Source: JBBREP01 sp963716525 (lineage in GTDB: Bacteria > Actinomycetota > Acidimicrobiia > IMCC26256 > PALSA-610). Taken from it: 64,000 nt of DNA. Below the pieces are notes generated by a model. It was not told where the DNA came from, did no database searches, and saw nothing but the letters and a program-made list of their open reading frames with translations. Location of the stretch: positions 2,542,001 through 2,606,000 of the forward strand of contig OY970315.1 of the NCBI GenBank assembly GCA_963716525.1, given 5' to 3'. The first letter of the stretch is position 1, and each line of letters starts with the position of its first letter. The translations under genes were made by a program, and so were the position numbers. Shown here piece after piece: positions 1 to 8,466 of this stretch.

Positions 1-37
1 CGCTGCATCGTTCGTTGCACGCCTCCAGGGAGGAATC

Positions 38-967
38 ATGAGGGTGCCACCGAGCCGCACGGGCGGACTCGTGCTCGCGTTCGTCACGGCCGCGATCAGC
101 GGCGTGTCGATCTTCGTGAACGGCTACGGCACGAAGCACTTCAAGGACGCGACCGTCTACACCACGAGCAAGAACCTCGTCGCGGCCGTCCTCCTGGCCG
201 CCCTCGCCGTCGGCGCTACGCGGCTGCGCGCAACCGGCGCACAACGGGTCCCGTTCGCATGGCCTGATCGATGGGGATTGCTCGCGGTCGGCATCATCGG
301 CGGCGCGGTCCCGTTCGTGTTGTTCTTCGAGGGTTTGCAACGCACCGGCTCGACCGATGCCGCGTTTCTCCAGAAGACGCTCGTGGTGTGGGTCGCGCTG
401 CTCGCGGCGCCGTTTCTGCGCGAGCGGCTCCACGTCGGGCACGTGGCGGCGATCGCGCTGCTGATCGTCGGGCAGGCGAAGCTCGCCGGTGGCGCGACGT
501 CGTTGCGCGTGAACGCCGCCTCGACGCTGATTCTCGCCGCGACGTTGTGTTGGGCGGTCGAGGTCGTGATCGCCAAGCGGTTGCTGGAGCGGCGCGCGGC
601 GCTGCCACTCGGTGCTGCGCGGATGGGGATCGGCGCCGGCGCGCTCGTCGCCTGGCTCGCGTGCACCGGCCGGATGCACCTGCTCGTGGGGCTGAGCGCC
701 GGCGCGTGGGGTTGGGCCGTCCTCACCGGCGTGCTCCTGTGCGCGTACGTCGCGTGTTGGTTCGCCGCGCTCGCCCGCGCCCAAGCGATCGACGTGACGG
801 CCGTCCTCGTCGCCGGGGCGCTCGTGACCGCGACGTTGAACGACATCGTGCACGGGGCCGCACTCCGTCCTCAGGCCGGGGGGTTGACCCTCGTCGCGAT
901 GGGTGTCGCGCTCGCGTGCGTTGCGGCGCGCCGCTCGCCGACCCCGAGCGTCGCGCCGTCGTCGTGA
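38..967 (+). CDS. DMT-superfamily (EamA-type) membrane transporter
   Basis: A 309-residue polytopic membrane protein made almost entirely of alternating hydrophobic helices, about ten in all. It has the two-fold repeat typical of EamA/DMT exporters; the second half begins around residue 160 (ASTLILAATLCWAVEVVIAKR). The family exports small metabolites or amino acids across the cytoplasmic membrane, and the substrate cannot be read from sequence. The ATG start follows an AGGGAGGA ribosome binding site 7-8 bases upstream. The stop overlaps the next start in a GTGA junction, so the two genes are probably translationally coupled. The family call is strong and the specific function is unknown. Confidence 0.85.
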   Translation: MRVPPSRTGGLVLAFVTAAISGVSIFVNGYGTKHFKDATVYTTSKNLVAAVLLAALAVGATRLRATGAQRVPFAWPDRWGLLAVGIIGGAVPFVLFFEGLQRTGSTDAAFLQKTLVVWVALLAAPFLRERLHVGHVAAIALLIVGQAKLAGGATSLRVNAASTLILAATLCWAVEVVIAKRLLERRAALPLGAARMGIGAGALVAWLACTGRMHLLVGLSAGAWGWAVLTGVLLCAYVACWFAALARAQAIDVTAVLVAGALVTATLNDIVHGAALRPQAGGLTLVAMGVALACVAARRSPTPSVAPSS

Positions 968-1734
968 CTTCCGGCTCGGGCCCCACCCTCTTTGCGCGCT
1001 TCGCGTACCCGCCGAACGCGCTCGGCTACTGCGGTCCGGACGAGCACCGAACGTTGCTCGAGTACGCGGCGTCCGGTGTGGTGGACGGCGACCTGCGGTC
1101 GCTCGCCGGCGGCTTTGACGGCGCCTGGCCGTACCTCGAGCTGATCGCCGCGGCCAGCGGCATCGGCGATCCCCTCGATCCGCGCGTGGTCGAGGCCTAC
1201 TGGATCGGCAACGATCTCCTCGCGCACGTGCCCCTGTCGCTCCTCGCGTCGTCCCTCGAAGCGCGCTTTCGTGGGCCGGCCGGGCGAGGATGGTCACGTC
1301 TGTCGGAGGTGGTGACCGCCGCGCCTCTCGTGCAGCACGGGTTCCACGTGTTCGCGGTGTACCCGTGGGTCGGCCTCCTACGCGGTCTCGACGGCGGCGA
1401 ACCGCTCCAGGTGCTCGACCGGTGCCGCATCCGTTGGGGTCGCGTCGAAGAGGTGCTCGACGACCGGGCCGTCGTTCGCGTGCGCAGGCTGGTGTGGGAC
1501 GGCCACACCCTCGCCCTCGGACCGCCGGTCGTCGAGTCGGTGTTCGTCGCCCGCGACGGCTACGGGCTCGCGGGACCACTGAAGCGGGGGGATGCGGTCG
1601 CACTGCACTGGGAATGGGTGTGTGATCGGCTGTCGCCGCACCAGCTCGCGTCGCTGCGGGCTGTGACCGCGTCCCACCTCGATCTCGTGAACCGCCGGGT
1701 CCGCTACTCGCCGCCGCAGGCCGTGCTCGCATGA
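964..1734 (+). CDS. DUF6390-like conserved protein
   Basis: A 256-residue soluble protein that starts with GTG at 964 inside the GTGA overlap with the transporter. The N-terminus reads LFARFAYPPNALGYCGPD and the middle has HVFAVYPWVGLLRG, which I associate with the actinobacterial DUF6390 family; that assignment is from memory. No catalytic motif, signal peptide or membrane segment is visible. An open frame continues upstream to about 271, but that part lies out of frame within the transporter and has shadow-ORF composition (Arg/Ala-rich), so I place the start at 964. Function unknown; coupling to the exporter suggests a shared role. Confidence 0.65.
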   Translation: MTSGSGPTLFARFAYPPNALGYCGPDEHRTLLEYAASGVVDGDLRSLAGGFDGAWPYLELIAAASGIGDPLDPRVVEAYWIGNDLLAHVPLSLLASSLEARFRGPAGRGWSRLSEVVTAAPLVQHGFHVFAVYPWVGLLRGLDGGEPLQVLDRCRIRWGRVEEVLDDRAVVRVRRLVWDGHTLALGPPVVESVFVARDGYGLAGPLKRGDAVALHWEWVCDRLSPHQLASLRAVTASHLDLVNRRVRYSPPQAVLA

Positions 1735-1821
1735 CACGGTCACGCGAGCGCCTGCGCGCCGGTGTGAACAGCGGCCGCGTGACGTGCGACGCTGTTGGTT
1801 GACGGCCCGAGAAGGAGAACG

Positions 1822-3306
1822 ATGACTGCTACAGACGCGTCCCCAGTGCAGCGCCCCGACCGTTTCTACATCGGGGGTGAGTGGGTCGAGCCGTCGTCCG
1901 AGGCGACGATCGACGTCATCGACTCCGGCACCGAGGAGCTCTTCTACCGGGTGCCGGCGGCCCAGGCCGACGACATGGCGCGTGCCGTGACCGCGGCGCG
2001 CACGGCCTTCGACGAAGGACCGTGGCCGTCGCTCACGCACGCCGAACGGGCCGAATACCTGCGCGCCTTCGGCCCGGCCCTGCAGCAGCGCGGCGAGGCG
2101 CTCTCGCAGCTGTGGCCGCGCGAGTCGGGAACGATCTACGCGATGGCGAAGTTCGCGGCGAAGGGCATGCAGGCCGACTTCGAGCGCTACGCGTCGCTCG
2201 CCGACACCTTCGCGTTCGAGGAGCCGGCGACGCCGTCTCAACCCGGCTTCGGGCTGCTCGTGCGCGAACCGGTGGGCACCGTTGGCGCGATCGTGCCGTG
2301 GAACAGCCCGCACACGCTGATCCCGCACAAGATCGGACCCGCGCTGCTCGCGGGGTGCACGCTGGTGCTGAAGATGTCGCCCGAGGCGCCCGGCGCCGGA
2401 TACCTCGTGGCCGAGGCCGCCGAGCAGATCGGCCTGCCGCCCGGAGTGCTGAACGTCGTCACCGCCGACCGCGAGGTGTCGGAGCTGCTCGTGCGCGACC
2501 CGCGTATCGACAAGATCACGTTCACGGGATCGACGGCGGCGGGACGGCGGATCGGCGCGATCCTCGGTGAACGCATCGCGCGCATGACGCTCGAGCTCGG
2601 CGGCAAGTCGGCCGCCGTGATCCTCGACGACGCCGACATCGACGCCGCGGCAAAGACGCTCGCGAGGGCCGAGTGCGCGATGTCGGGGCAGGTGTGCTCG
2701 TCGCTCACGCGGATCGTGGTCACGCGCAAGCGCCACGACGAGATGGTGGAGGCGCTCGCGGCGCGGTTCGCCAAGGTGCGCGTCGGCGACCCGTTCGACG
2801 AGAGCACGCAGATGGGGCCGCTCGCAGTGGAGCGCCAGCGCACGCGTGTGGAGGGCTACATCGAAAAGGGCGTCGCCGAGGGTGCGACGCTCGCCGCGGG
2901 AGGGAAGCGGCCTGCGCACCTCGAACGGGGCTGGTTCATCGAGCCAACGGTGTTCGGCAACGTCGACAACTCGTCGACGATCGCGCAGGAGGAGATCTTC
3001 GGGCCAGTACTGAGCGTGATTCCAGCCGCCGACGAAGACGACGCGGTGCGCATGGCCAACGACACGATCTACGGGCTCAACTCGGCCGTGTTCACACCCG
3101 ATCCCGACCGCGCCCGCGCGGTTGCGAGCAAGCTGCGCGCCGGCACCGTAGGGATGAACTCGTTCCGTACCGACTTCGGCATCGCGTTCGGCGGGTTCAA
3201 GCAGTCGGGTGTAGGTCGCGAGGGCGGCAAGGAAGGGCTCATGCACTTCCTCGAGACGAAGACCATCATCCTCGACGCGCCGCCCGACCGTTACCGCACC
3301 GACTGA
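1822..3306 (+). CDS. NAD(P)-dependent aldehyde dehydrogenase
   Basis: A 494-residue aldehyde dehydrogenase that oxidises an aldehyde to the acid with NAD(P). The expected landmarks are in order: substrate channel PWNSPH near residue 162, general-base glutamate in LELGGKSA near 258, nucleophilic cysteine in SGQVCSSL near 292, and EEIFGPVLS near 390. Length matches the family (about 480-500). I chose ATG 1822 because GAAGGAGAA lies just upstream; the longer frame opens with TTG 27 bases earlier without a site. The C-terminal GGFKQSGVGREGG segment is typical of the betaine/vanillin-type branch. Substrate unknown. Confidence 0.93.
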   Translation: MTATDASPVQRPDRFYIGGEWVEPSSEATIDVIDSGTEELFYRVPAAQADDMARAVTAARTAFDEGPWPSLTHAERAEYLRAFGPALQQRGEALSQLWPRESGTIYAMAKFAAKGMQADFERYASLADTFAFEEPATPSQPGFGLLVREPVGTVGAIVPWNSPHTLIPHKIGPALLAGCTLVLKMSPEAPGAGYLVAEAAEQIGLPPGVLNVVTADREVSELLVRDPRIDKITFTGSTAAGRRIGAILGERIARMTLELGGKSAAVILDDADIDAAAKTLARAECAMSGQVCSSLTRIVVTRKRHDEMVEALAARFAKVRVGDPFDESTQMGPLAVERQRTRVEGYIEKGVAEGATLAAGGKRPAHLERGWFIEPTVFGNVDNSSTIAQEEIFGPVLSVIPAADEDDAVRMANDTIYGLNSAVFTPDPDRARAVASKLRAGTVGMNSFRTDFGIAFGGFKQSGVGREGGKEGLMHFLETKTIILDAPPDRYRTD

Positions 3307-3528
3307 CGCGGTCAGCGCGCATCGGCGGATCGCGCGCAGATCGCTCCTCCCCGGGTTCGGCAACGCGCGAGCGCGAGAAGATGCCGCAAGAAAATGTGCG
3401 GAAACAATCGCGTGTTGTGCCCAGGATCGAACGCTTCACCACCTCATGACTTCGCCCATCCATGCCGGGCCGCGGCGCCGTATACGTCACGACACAATCG
3501 ATGTATACGCAGGAGGTTCACGCCGCTC

Positions 3529-4308
3529 ATGAGATTCCCACGCATGTTGCTCGCCCTGGCCGCAGCCGGCACGTTCGCCGGTGCCGGTGCGATGGTGGCC
3601 GCCGCGCCGGCCGGCGCCCAGACGCAACAGTCGTATCAAGCGACGCTTGCGCCCCTCAACAACGCGCCAGCCTCGGGCACCCTGATGCTGACGCTCGACG
3701 GAAGCCAGGCGACGATCACCGAGCACGCCACCGGCCTCGCCGCGACGTTCAACGATGCGCCCTACCCGCACGTGCAGCACATCCACATCAACGGGCAAGG
3801 CGCGTGCCCCACGATGTCGGCCGACACCTCTGGTGACGGCGTCATCAGCACGTCCGAAGGGCAGCCCGCATACGGCCCCATCGGCACGACGCTCTCCGTC
3901 AGCGGCCCGACAACTGCCGCCGCCGGAACGGTGCTGACTATCGCGCCGAGCGGAGCGACCATCGACTACAGCCGCACGTTCACGCTCGACGCGCAAACGG
4001 TCGCAGCGATCCAGGCGAACAAGGCGGTGATCGTGGTGCACGGTCTCGACCCGAGCGCGCTGAGCACGAAGGCGCAGGGCGAGAAGAGCGACATCGTCCC
4101 GTCGCTGCCGCTCGCCGCGACCTCGCCCGCGCTCTGCGGCGCGCTCACTGCCGCGCAGATGAGCGCGGTGCCGGCTGGGAGCGCGGCAACCGGGGCCGGC
4201 GGCACGTCGGGCCTGCAGGACCCGGCGCTGTTCGTGATCGGCGGTTCGCTGATCGTCGCCGGGTTCGTGCTGTTCGGCTTGCGCCGGTTCGGCACGGCGC
4301 GCATCTGA
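3529..4308 (+). CDS. Secreted CHRD-like protein with C-terminal membrane anchor
   Basis: A 259-residue exported protein. Residues 1-35 form a Sec signal peptide (charged RFPR, hydrophobic core, cleavage near APAGAQ). The body resembles a CHRD/superoxide-dismutase-like beta domain with the tract PHVQHIHINGQGACPT. It contains an EF-hand-like calcium loop, DTSGDGVISTSE. The last 25 residues are a transmembrane segment followed by RRFGTAR, the layout of a cell-wall sorting tail, but no LPxTG or LAxTG precedes it. An AGGAGG site lies 12 bases before the ATG. The next gene is a sortase. Likely anchored on the outer face of the membrane; ligand unknown. Confidence 0.75.
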   Translation: MRFPRMLLALAAAGTFAGAGAMVAAAPAGAQTQQSYQATLAPLNNAPASGTLMLTLDGSQATITEHATGLAATFNDAPYPHVQHIHINGQGACPTMSADTSGDGVISTSEGQPAYGPIGTTLSVSGPTTAAAGTVLTIAPSGATIDYSRTFTLDAQTVAAIQANKAVIVVHGLDPSALSTKAQGEKSDIVPSLPLAATSPALCGALTAAQMSAVPAGSAATGAGGTSGLQDPALFVIGGSLIVAGFVLFGLRRFGTARI

Positions 4309-4340
4309 CCGAACCATCCCGCGCAGCAGGACGGCACGTG

Positions 4341-5033
4341 ATGGTCGGCGACTCGCGATCATGGGCAGCACGTCGAGTGCTGTCCGTGATCGCGACCGCG
4401 TTCGTCGTCGCCGGCACCGTCGCGGTCGTGGCGGCAGTGCGGGCGCAGCGAACGCCGCCGCAACCGCCGCGTTCGGCGGCCGGGACGCTGTACCGACCGC
4501 CTTCAACCGTCACCGTCCCGGCCGAGCCCCACGCCGTGACGGCCCCTCCGACGGCTCCTCCGATGACGACCCGACCCTCGCAACCGGTCGCGGCCCCGCG
4601 GGGGATCACGATCCCGAGCATCGGGGTGCGCTCGACGCTGGTGCGCCTCGGGCGCAACCGCGACGGGTCGGTCCAGGTGCCCGTCCGCTTCGACGTAGCC
4701 GGGTGGTACGAGGGCAGCGTCGCTCCCGGCACCACGGGTCCCGCCGTCATCCTCGGGCACGTCGACTCCAAGTCGGCGCCCGGCGTGTTCTTCCGGCTCG
4801 GTGCACTACGGCCCGGCGACCGAGTGGCGATCGGGCGAGCAGACGGCACCACCGTCATGTTCGCGATCACCGCCGTGCGCTCGTACTCCAAGGACCGGTT
4901 CCCCACGATCGACGTGTACGGGGACACGCCCACACCCACGATCCGTCTCATCACGTGCGGCGGAAGCTTCGACGACGCGACCGGGCACTACCGGTCGAAC
5001 GTCGTCGCCTTCGGCCAACTCGTCGCGCCCTAG
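4341..5033 (+). CDS. Class E/F-type sortase
   Basis: A 230-residue membrane-anchored sortase that would join exported proteins to an amine acceptor at the cell surface. It has an N-terminal transmembrane helix (about residues 12-34), a Pro/Thr-rich linker to about residue 85, then the sortase beta-barrel. All three catalytic residues are visible: His in ILGHVDS (about 140), Cys in RLITCGG (about 206) and Arg in HYRSNVV (about 218). An open frame also includes a GTG just before the ATG. It lies 32 bases after the CHRD-like protein, which is its obvious candidate client even though that protein lacks a canonical sorting motif. Confidence 0.87.
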   Translation: MVGDSRSWAARRVLSVIATAFVVAGTVAVVAAVRAQRTPPQPPRSAAGTLYRPPSTVTVPAEPHAVTAPPTAPPMTTRPSQPVAAPRGITIPSIGVRSTLVRLGRNRDGSVQVPVRFDVAGWYEGSVAPGTTGPAVILGHVDSKSAPGVFFRLGALRPGDRVAIGRADGTTVMFAITAVRSYSKDRFPTIDVYGDTPTPTIRLITCGGSFDDATGHYRSNVVAFGQLVAP

Positions 5034-5048
5034 CAGCAGAGGCGCAAG

Positions 5049-5621
5049 ATGCCTTGCCCACACCACAAACACACCCACGTCGCGTCCGCTCGTGTGCGCG
5101 CCATGCTCATCGGGTGCGCGCTCGCGCTCGTCGCCGGCGCATGCGCCGGAGCGCGGGCGTCGTCGACGGCGGACAGCGCGGCACGCGCGAACGCGACGAC
5201 GCCGTCGGCCGCCACCAAGATGATCTGCGCCGGCGACGCGCGGCACGAGATCGAGGCCGAGGTGGGCGCGCGCACATCCCAGCCCGTGGTGGGCAGATGG
5301 CGCGAGCCTCGCTATGGCTGCGCTTACGTGTACGGCAACGGGCGACTCACGCTCGCCGTCGCGCAGCTACGCGACGACGTAGGTGCTCGCAGCTACTACG
5401 AGTCGCTCGCCGGACGCCTCGGACACGGTCGCTCACTCACCGGGCTCGGTCGCGCCGCGAACGTCACCGCCGCGGGACCCGTGATCGTGCTGAAGGACAA
5501 CGCGGTCCTCACCGTGGACCCACGCGGCTTACCGGCCCGCTTCGGCACGCCGCCCGACACTCGCTCCGACGTGGCGATCACCGTCGCGTCGATCATCATG
5601 GGCTGCTGGACCGAATCATGA
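5049..5621 (+). CDS. Small predicted lipoprotein of unknown function
   Basis: A 190-residue exported protein. After a His-rich N-region, MLIGCALALVAGAC supplies a hydrophobic core and lipobox, so the mature protein would be a lipidated surface protein starting at Cys about 33. The mature part has four cysteines including CAGD, YGCAY and a terminal GCWTES, which could form disulphides. ATG 5103 is an alternative start nearer the lipobox. It lies 15 bases after the sortase and is probably cotranscribed. I do not recognise a family; it resembles small actinobacterial sensor-type lipoproteins only in general layout. Confidence 0.6.
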   Translation: MPCPHHKHTHVASARVRAMLIGCALALVAGACAGARASSTADSAARANATTPSAATKMICAGDARHEIEAEVGARTSQPVVGRWREPRYGCAYVYGNGRLTLAVAQLRDDVGARSYYESLAGRLGHGRSLTGLGRAANVTAAGPVIVLKDNAVLTVDPRGLPARFGTPPDTRSDVAITVASIIMGCWTES

Positions 5622-5657
5622 CCGCCCACGAGGGAGGCCGGGCGCTCGCCGCGCAAC

Positions 5658-6101
5658 GTGCACACATCGTTGAAGGCGGTCGTGATCTGCGGAGGCATCG
5701 CGTTCGGGCTCGCCGCGTGCGGCAGCAGCTCCGCGGCACCTGACGCACGCGCATCGACAACGCCTGTTCCGCGTTCCACGACGACCGCGGCTGCGCCCGC
5801 TCCGGCTCGGGCGGCGACGACCATCACCATCCACGACTTCGCGTTCGTGACACGCACAGCCGAAGCCGGCTCGGTCGTGACGGTGCAGAACAAGGACGGC
5901 GTGACGCACAGCGTCACCGCCGACGGCGGGGCATTCGACGTGGCCGTGCCCGCCGGCACAACGGCTCGGTTCGTCGCGCCCAGTCGGCCCGGCACGTACG
6001 CGTTCCATTGCAACTTCCACGCCTCGATGCACGGCACCTTGACCGTGGCGTCACCGTGGCGTCACCGTGGCGTCACCGTGACGAGGCGTGATGCCACGTG
6101 A
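5658..6101 (+). CDS. Cupredoxin-domain lipoprotein (plastocyanin/azurin type)
   Basis: A 147-residue copper protein. The N-terminus (KAVVICGGIAFGLAAC) is a lipoprotein signal with Cys near residue 21, followed by an Ala/Thr/Pro linker to about residue 53. The cupredoxin domain carries the type-1 copper ligands: His in DGVTHSV and Cys-His-Met in FHCNFHASMHG. It would act in electron transfer or copper handling outside the membrane. The start is a GTG with a weak, distant ribosome site, so the exact start is uncertain. The fold ends at GTLTVAS; the remaining 14 or so residues are encoded by an 11-bp tandem repeat, an odd tail discussed separately. Confidence 0.78.
   Translation: MHTSLKAVVICGGIAFGLAACGSSSAAPDARASTTPVPRSTTTAAAPAPARAATTITIHDFAFVTRTAEAGSVVTVQNKDGVTHSVTADGGAFDVAVPAGTTARFVAPSRPGTYAFHCNFHASMHGTLTVASPWRHRGVTVTRRDAT
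6042..6074. repeat. 11-bp tandem repeat, three perfect copies
   Basis: The unit ACCGTGGCGTC is repeated at 6042, 6053 and 6064, with a partial fourth copy after it. It lies inside the end of the cupredoxin reading frame. Because 11 is not a multiple of three, each gain or loss of a unit changes the C-terminal reading frame. Confidence 0.9.
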
Positions 6102-6129
6102 CGTGCTGTGACGTGACGGGCTCAGCCGC

Positions 6130-6732
6130 TCAGCGCGCCGCCGGTGGCGCTGAGAACACGAGGTCGATCGCCTGCTGCACGGATCGATCGACGTCGTGGA
6201 TCGATCCGCGGCCGAGCGCCCACGACCGCAGGCGGGTGGCCAGCACCGCGTTGACGACGTCGACGATCGATGAGGCCACCGAGGGTTCGATGCCCTGGAG
6301 CGCGTCGAGCAACGCGCCGCTGTTCTGCGACGCGAACTGCTCGAACAGTGCCCGCGCGTTCGGATCGTGGGAGCTCTCGAGCACGATCTCGGCCCGCATC
6401 ATCTGCGGGTACTGCTCGAACGCGCGCACGGCTCGCCGCATCAGCGTGCGCAGCCGTTCCTCGGGCGACGCGCCGGTGCGCCGGCCGGACCGCCCCCGGG
6501 TGGGGTAGTCCGCCGACCATTCGAGCAGGCCGGCGGCGTAGAGGTGCTCCTTCGACGTGAAGTACCGGTAGATCGTCGCCAGCGCCACGCCCGCGCGCTC
6601 GGCGACGTCGCGCATCTGGATGGCGTCGTACTCGCCGGCGCTCAGCAGCGCGATGGCGGCCTGCACGATGCGCCGCCGCCGTTCCTGCTGGCTCCGGGGG
6701 AGGGCGGCGGGATCGCCGAGCTCGATGGCCAC
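6130..6732 (-). CDS. TetR-family transcriptional regulator
   Basis: A 200-residue TetR repressor. The N-terminal helix-turn-helix is clear: RIVQAAIALLSAGEYDAIQMRDVAERAGVALATIYRYF, split here by residues 20-58. The C-terminal half is an all-helical ligand and dimer domain that includes PQMMRAEIVLES. The start is GTG 6732. It is divergent from the amidohydrolase at 6774 with only 41 bp between, and that gap contains a 6+6 bp inverted repeat, so autoregulation plus control of the amidohydrolase is likely. The fold resembles KstR-type lipid/steroid regulators, but the ligand is unknown. Confidence 0.9.
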   Translation of the reverse strand: MAIELGDPAALPRSQQERRRRIVQAAIALLSAGEYDAIQMRDVAERAGVALATIYRYFTSKEHLYAAGLLEWSADYPTRGRSGRRTGASPEERLRTLMRRAVRAFEQYPQMMRAEIVLESSHDPNARALFEQFASQNSGALLDALQGIEPSVASSIVDVVNAVLATRLRSWALGRGSIHDVDRSVQQAIDLVFSAPPAAR

Positions 6733-6773
6733 GACTTGATTCTAGAACGAGAATCTGGTTATAGTCTACGGCC
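6733..6773. promoter_or_regulatory. Overlapping divergent leaderless promoters with TetR-type operator
   Basis: For the plus-strand gene: -35 TTGATT (6736-6741), 18-bp spacer, -10 TATAGT (6760-6765), then the ATG 9 bases on. For the minus-strand regulator: -10 TAGAAT (6744-6739) with its GTG 7 bases on. Neither gene has a ribosome binding site. The inverted repeat GATTCT-N6-AGAATC (6738-6755) covers the regulator's -10 and the other promoter's -35 and spacer, ideal for a repressor to block both. Confidence 0.65.
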
Positions 6774-7997
6774 ATGACCACCGAGTCCGCTTCCCGCTAC
6801 ACGTTGATCTCGTCCGACTGCCACGCCGGCGCGAACCACGAGACCTACCGCCAGTACCTCGACCCGGAGTACCTCGACGACTTCGACGCCTGGCGGGGCA
6901 AGTACAAGAACCCGTGGAAGGACCTGCGCGACACCGACCTGCGCATCCGCAACTGGGACGACGACCGTCGCGACGCCGACCAGCTCGCCGAGGGTGTGGT
7001 GGGCGAGGTGATCTTCCCGAACACCGTGCCGCCGTTCTACCCGGGCTTCGTGCTGTTCGCGGGGCCGCCGAAGCCCGAGGAGTACGAGCACCGGCGCGCC
7101 GGCATCCGCGCGCACAATCGCTGGCTCGTCGACTTCTGCGCGCGCAAGCCCGCGCAGCGCGCCGGGGTAGGCCAGTTCTTCCTCAACGACATCGACGATG
7201 CCATCGCCGACGTCACGTGGATCAAGGAGCACGGCCTGCGCGGCGGCGTGCTGCTCCCTACGGTGGCGCCCGACGTGAAGTGGGTGAAGCCGCTCTACGA
7301 CCCGGAGTACGACCGGCTGTGGGCGGCCCTGCAGGATCTCGAGATCCCGGTGAACCTGCACGGCGGCACCGGTTCGCCGAACTACGGCAAGTACGCGTCG
7401 GTGCCCATGATCATGATCAGCGAGGTCGGCTTCTACGGCCTACGGCCGCTCGTGCACATGCTCCTGTCGGGTGTGTTCGAACGCTTCCCGCGCCTCAAGT
7501 TCGTGATGACCGAGAGCTCGGTGTCGGTGCTCCCGCCGCTGTTGAAACAGCTCGACGGCATCATCGCCAACGTGCGTAAGGGCGAGATCGGTGAGCTCAA
7601 GTACACGGCCGAGAACGCGCTGGCGCGCTCGGCCTCGGAGTACGTACGGCAGAACCTGTGGGCCGGCGCGAGCTTCCCCGGCCCCGAAGACTGGGACGCG
7701 CGCAAGGTGCTCGCGTCCAATCGCTTCATGTGGGGGAGCGACTACCCGCACGACGAGGGCACGCCACCGTTCACCCGTGAGACGCTGCGCGCCGTGTTCT
7801 ACAACGTTCCCGAGTCGGAGCTGCGCGACGTGCTCGCCGGTAACGCCGCGCGTTGCTACGGCTTCGACCTCGACGCGCTGGCGCCGCTCGCCGCGCAGTA
7901 CGGCCCGACGATCGAGGAGCTGGCAGCGCCGCTGACGGAGTTGCCGGAGAAGCCCAACGCCGCACTGCTCAAGGCCGCGAAGCGCCCCGCCGCGTAG
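6774..7997 (+). CDS. Amidohydrolase-2 family (ACMSD-like) metal-dependent hydrolase/decarboxylase
   Basis: A 407-residue TIM-barrel enzyme of the ACMSD-type amidohydrolase superfamily, whose members hydrolyse or decarboxylate aromatic and ring-opened acids using a Zn or Mn centre. Metal ligands are visible: SSDCHAG near residue 15, HGGTGS near 198 and GSDYPHDEGT near 322. A family-typical C-terminal part with GNAARCYGFD follows. It is probably translated from a leaderless message (see the promoter at 6733-6773) under the divergent TetR regulator. Three relatives occur in this window (12.4, 46.8 and 59.6 kb). Substrate unknown. Confidence 0.88.
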   Translation: MTTESASRYTLISSDCHAGANHETYRQYLDPEYLDDFDAWRGKYKNPWKDLRDTDLRIRNWDDDRRDADQLAEGVVGEVIFPNTVPPFYPGFVLFAGPPKPEEYEHRRAGIRAHNRWLVDFCARKPAQRAGVGQFFLNDIDDAIADVTWIKEHGLRGGVLLPTVAPDVKWVKPLYDPEYDRLWAALQDLEIPVNLHGGTGSPNYGKYASVPMIMISEVGFYGLRPLVHMLLSGVFERFPRLKFVMTESSVSVLPPLLKQLDGIIANVRKGEIGELKYTAENALARSASEYVRQNLWAGASFPGPEDWDARKVLASNRFMWGSDYPHDEGTPPFTRETLRAVFYNVPESELRDVLAGNAARCYGFDLDALAPLAAQYGPTIEELAAPLTELPEKPNAALLKAAKRPAA

Positions 7998-8057
7998 CGC
8001 CCGCGGCCGGAGCGGGTCCGCGATACGGAGCGCAGGCAAGCCGGCGCTCGGCGCGCT

Positions 8058-8297
8058 TCATGGCGCGATTCGCAGCACCTTGTCGCGCGATCGCTGACCC
8101 GACTCGATCGTCACGCGCCTCGCTGCGATACCGAGATGCGCGGCGACGAGCGTACGGACAGAGTCGTTCGCGGCGCCGTCGACAGGTGCGGCCGTCGTGC
8201 GAACGACAAGACGGCCGTTTCGTTCCCCGCCGACCTCGTTGCGCCGCGCACGTGTGATCACCCGCACCGCGAGCAGCGTCGGCATGCCGTCGGCCAT
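8058..8297 (-). CDS. DUF167 (YggU-like) family protein
   Basis: A 79-residue protein with the DUF167 signature: RVITRARRNEV at the start, RTTAAPVDGAANDSVRTLVAAHLG in the middle and SGQRSRDKVLRI at the end. Family members are small alpha/beta proteins of unknown biochemical role, often next to cell-division or YggT genes, which is not the case here. I start it at ATG 8297; an open frame continues upstream to 8396 but has shadow composition. A second ATG at 8285 is possible. It is convergent with the amidohydrolase. Confidence 0.75.
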   Translation of the reverse strand: MADGMPTLLAVRVITRARRNEVGGERNGRLVVRTTAAPVDGAANDSVRTLVAAHLGIAARRVTIESGQRSRDKVLRIAP

Positions 8298-8466
8298 TAC
8301 TGCGAACGCTACGCGGCCTCGCGTCCGATCCTGGCCAGCGGGGCGGTCCCGCGGCAGCGCGCCAGCGACGAATCGCGACTCTCGCCGACCACCCACGCTG
8401 CCGCGGCAGCGCGTGCTCGGTGCCGGGATGTGACCGGCGCGCGCACCGGGCCTCTAGCCTCCGGCC

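Noticed and set aside
157..846. Long minus-strand open frame opposite the DMT transporter
   Set aside because: Arg/Ala/Ser/Pro-rich shadow typical of antisense frames in high-GC DNA; the plus-strand frame has clear transporter sequence.
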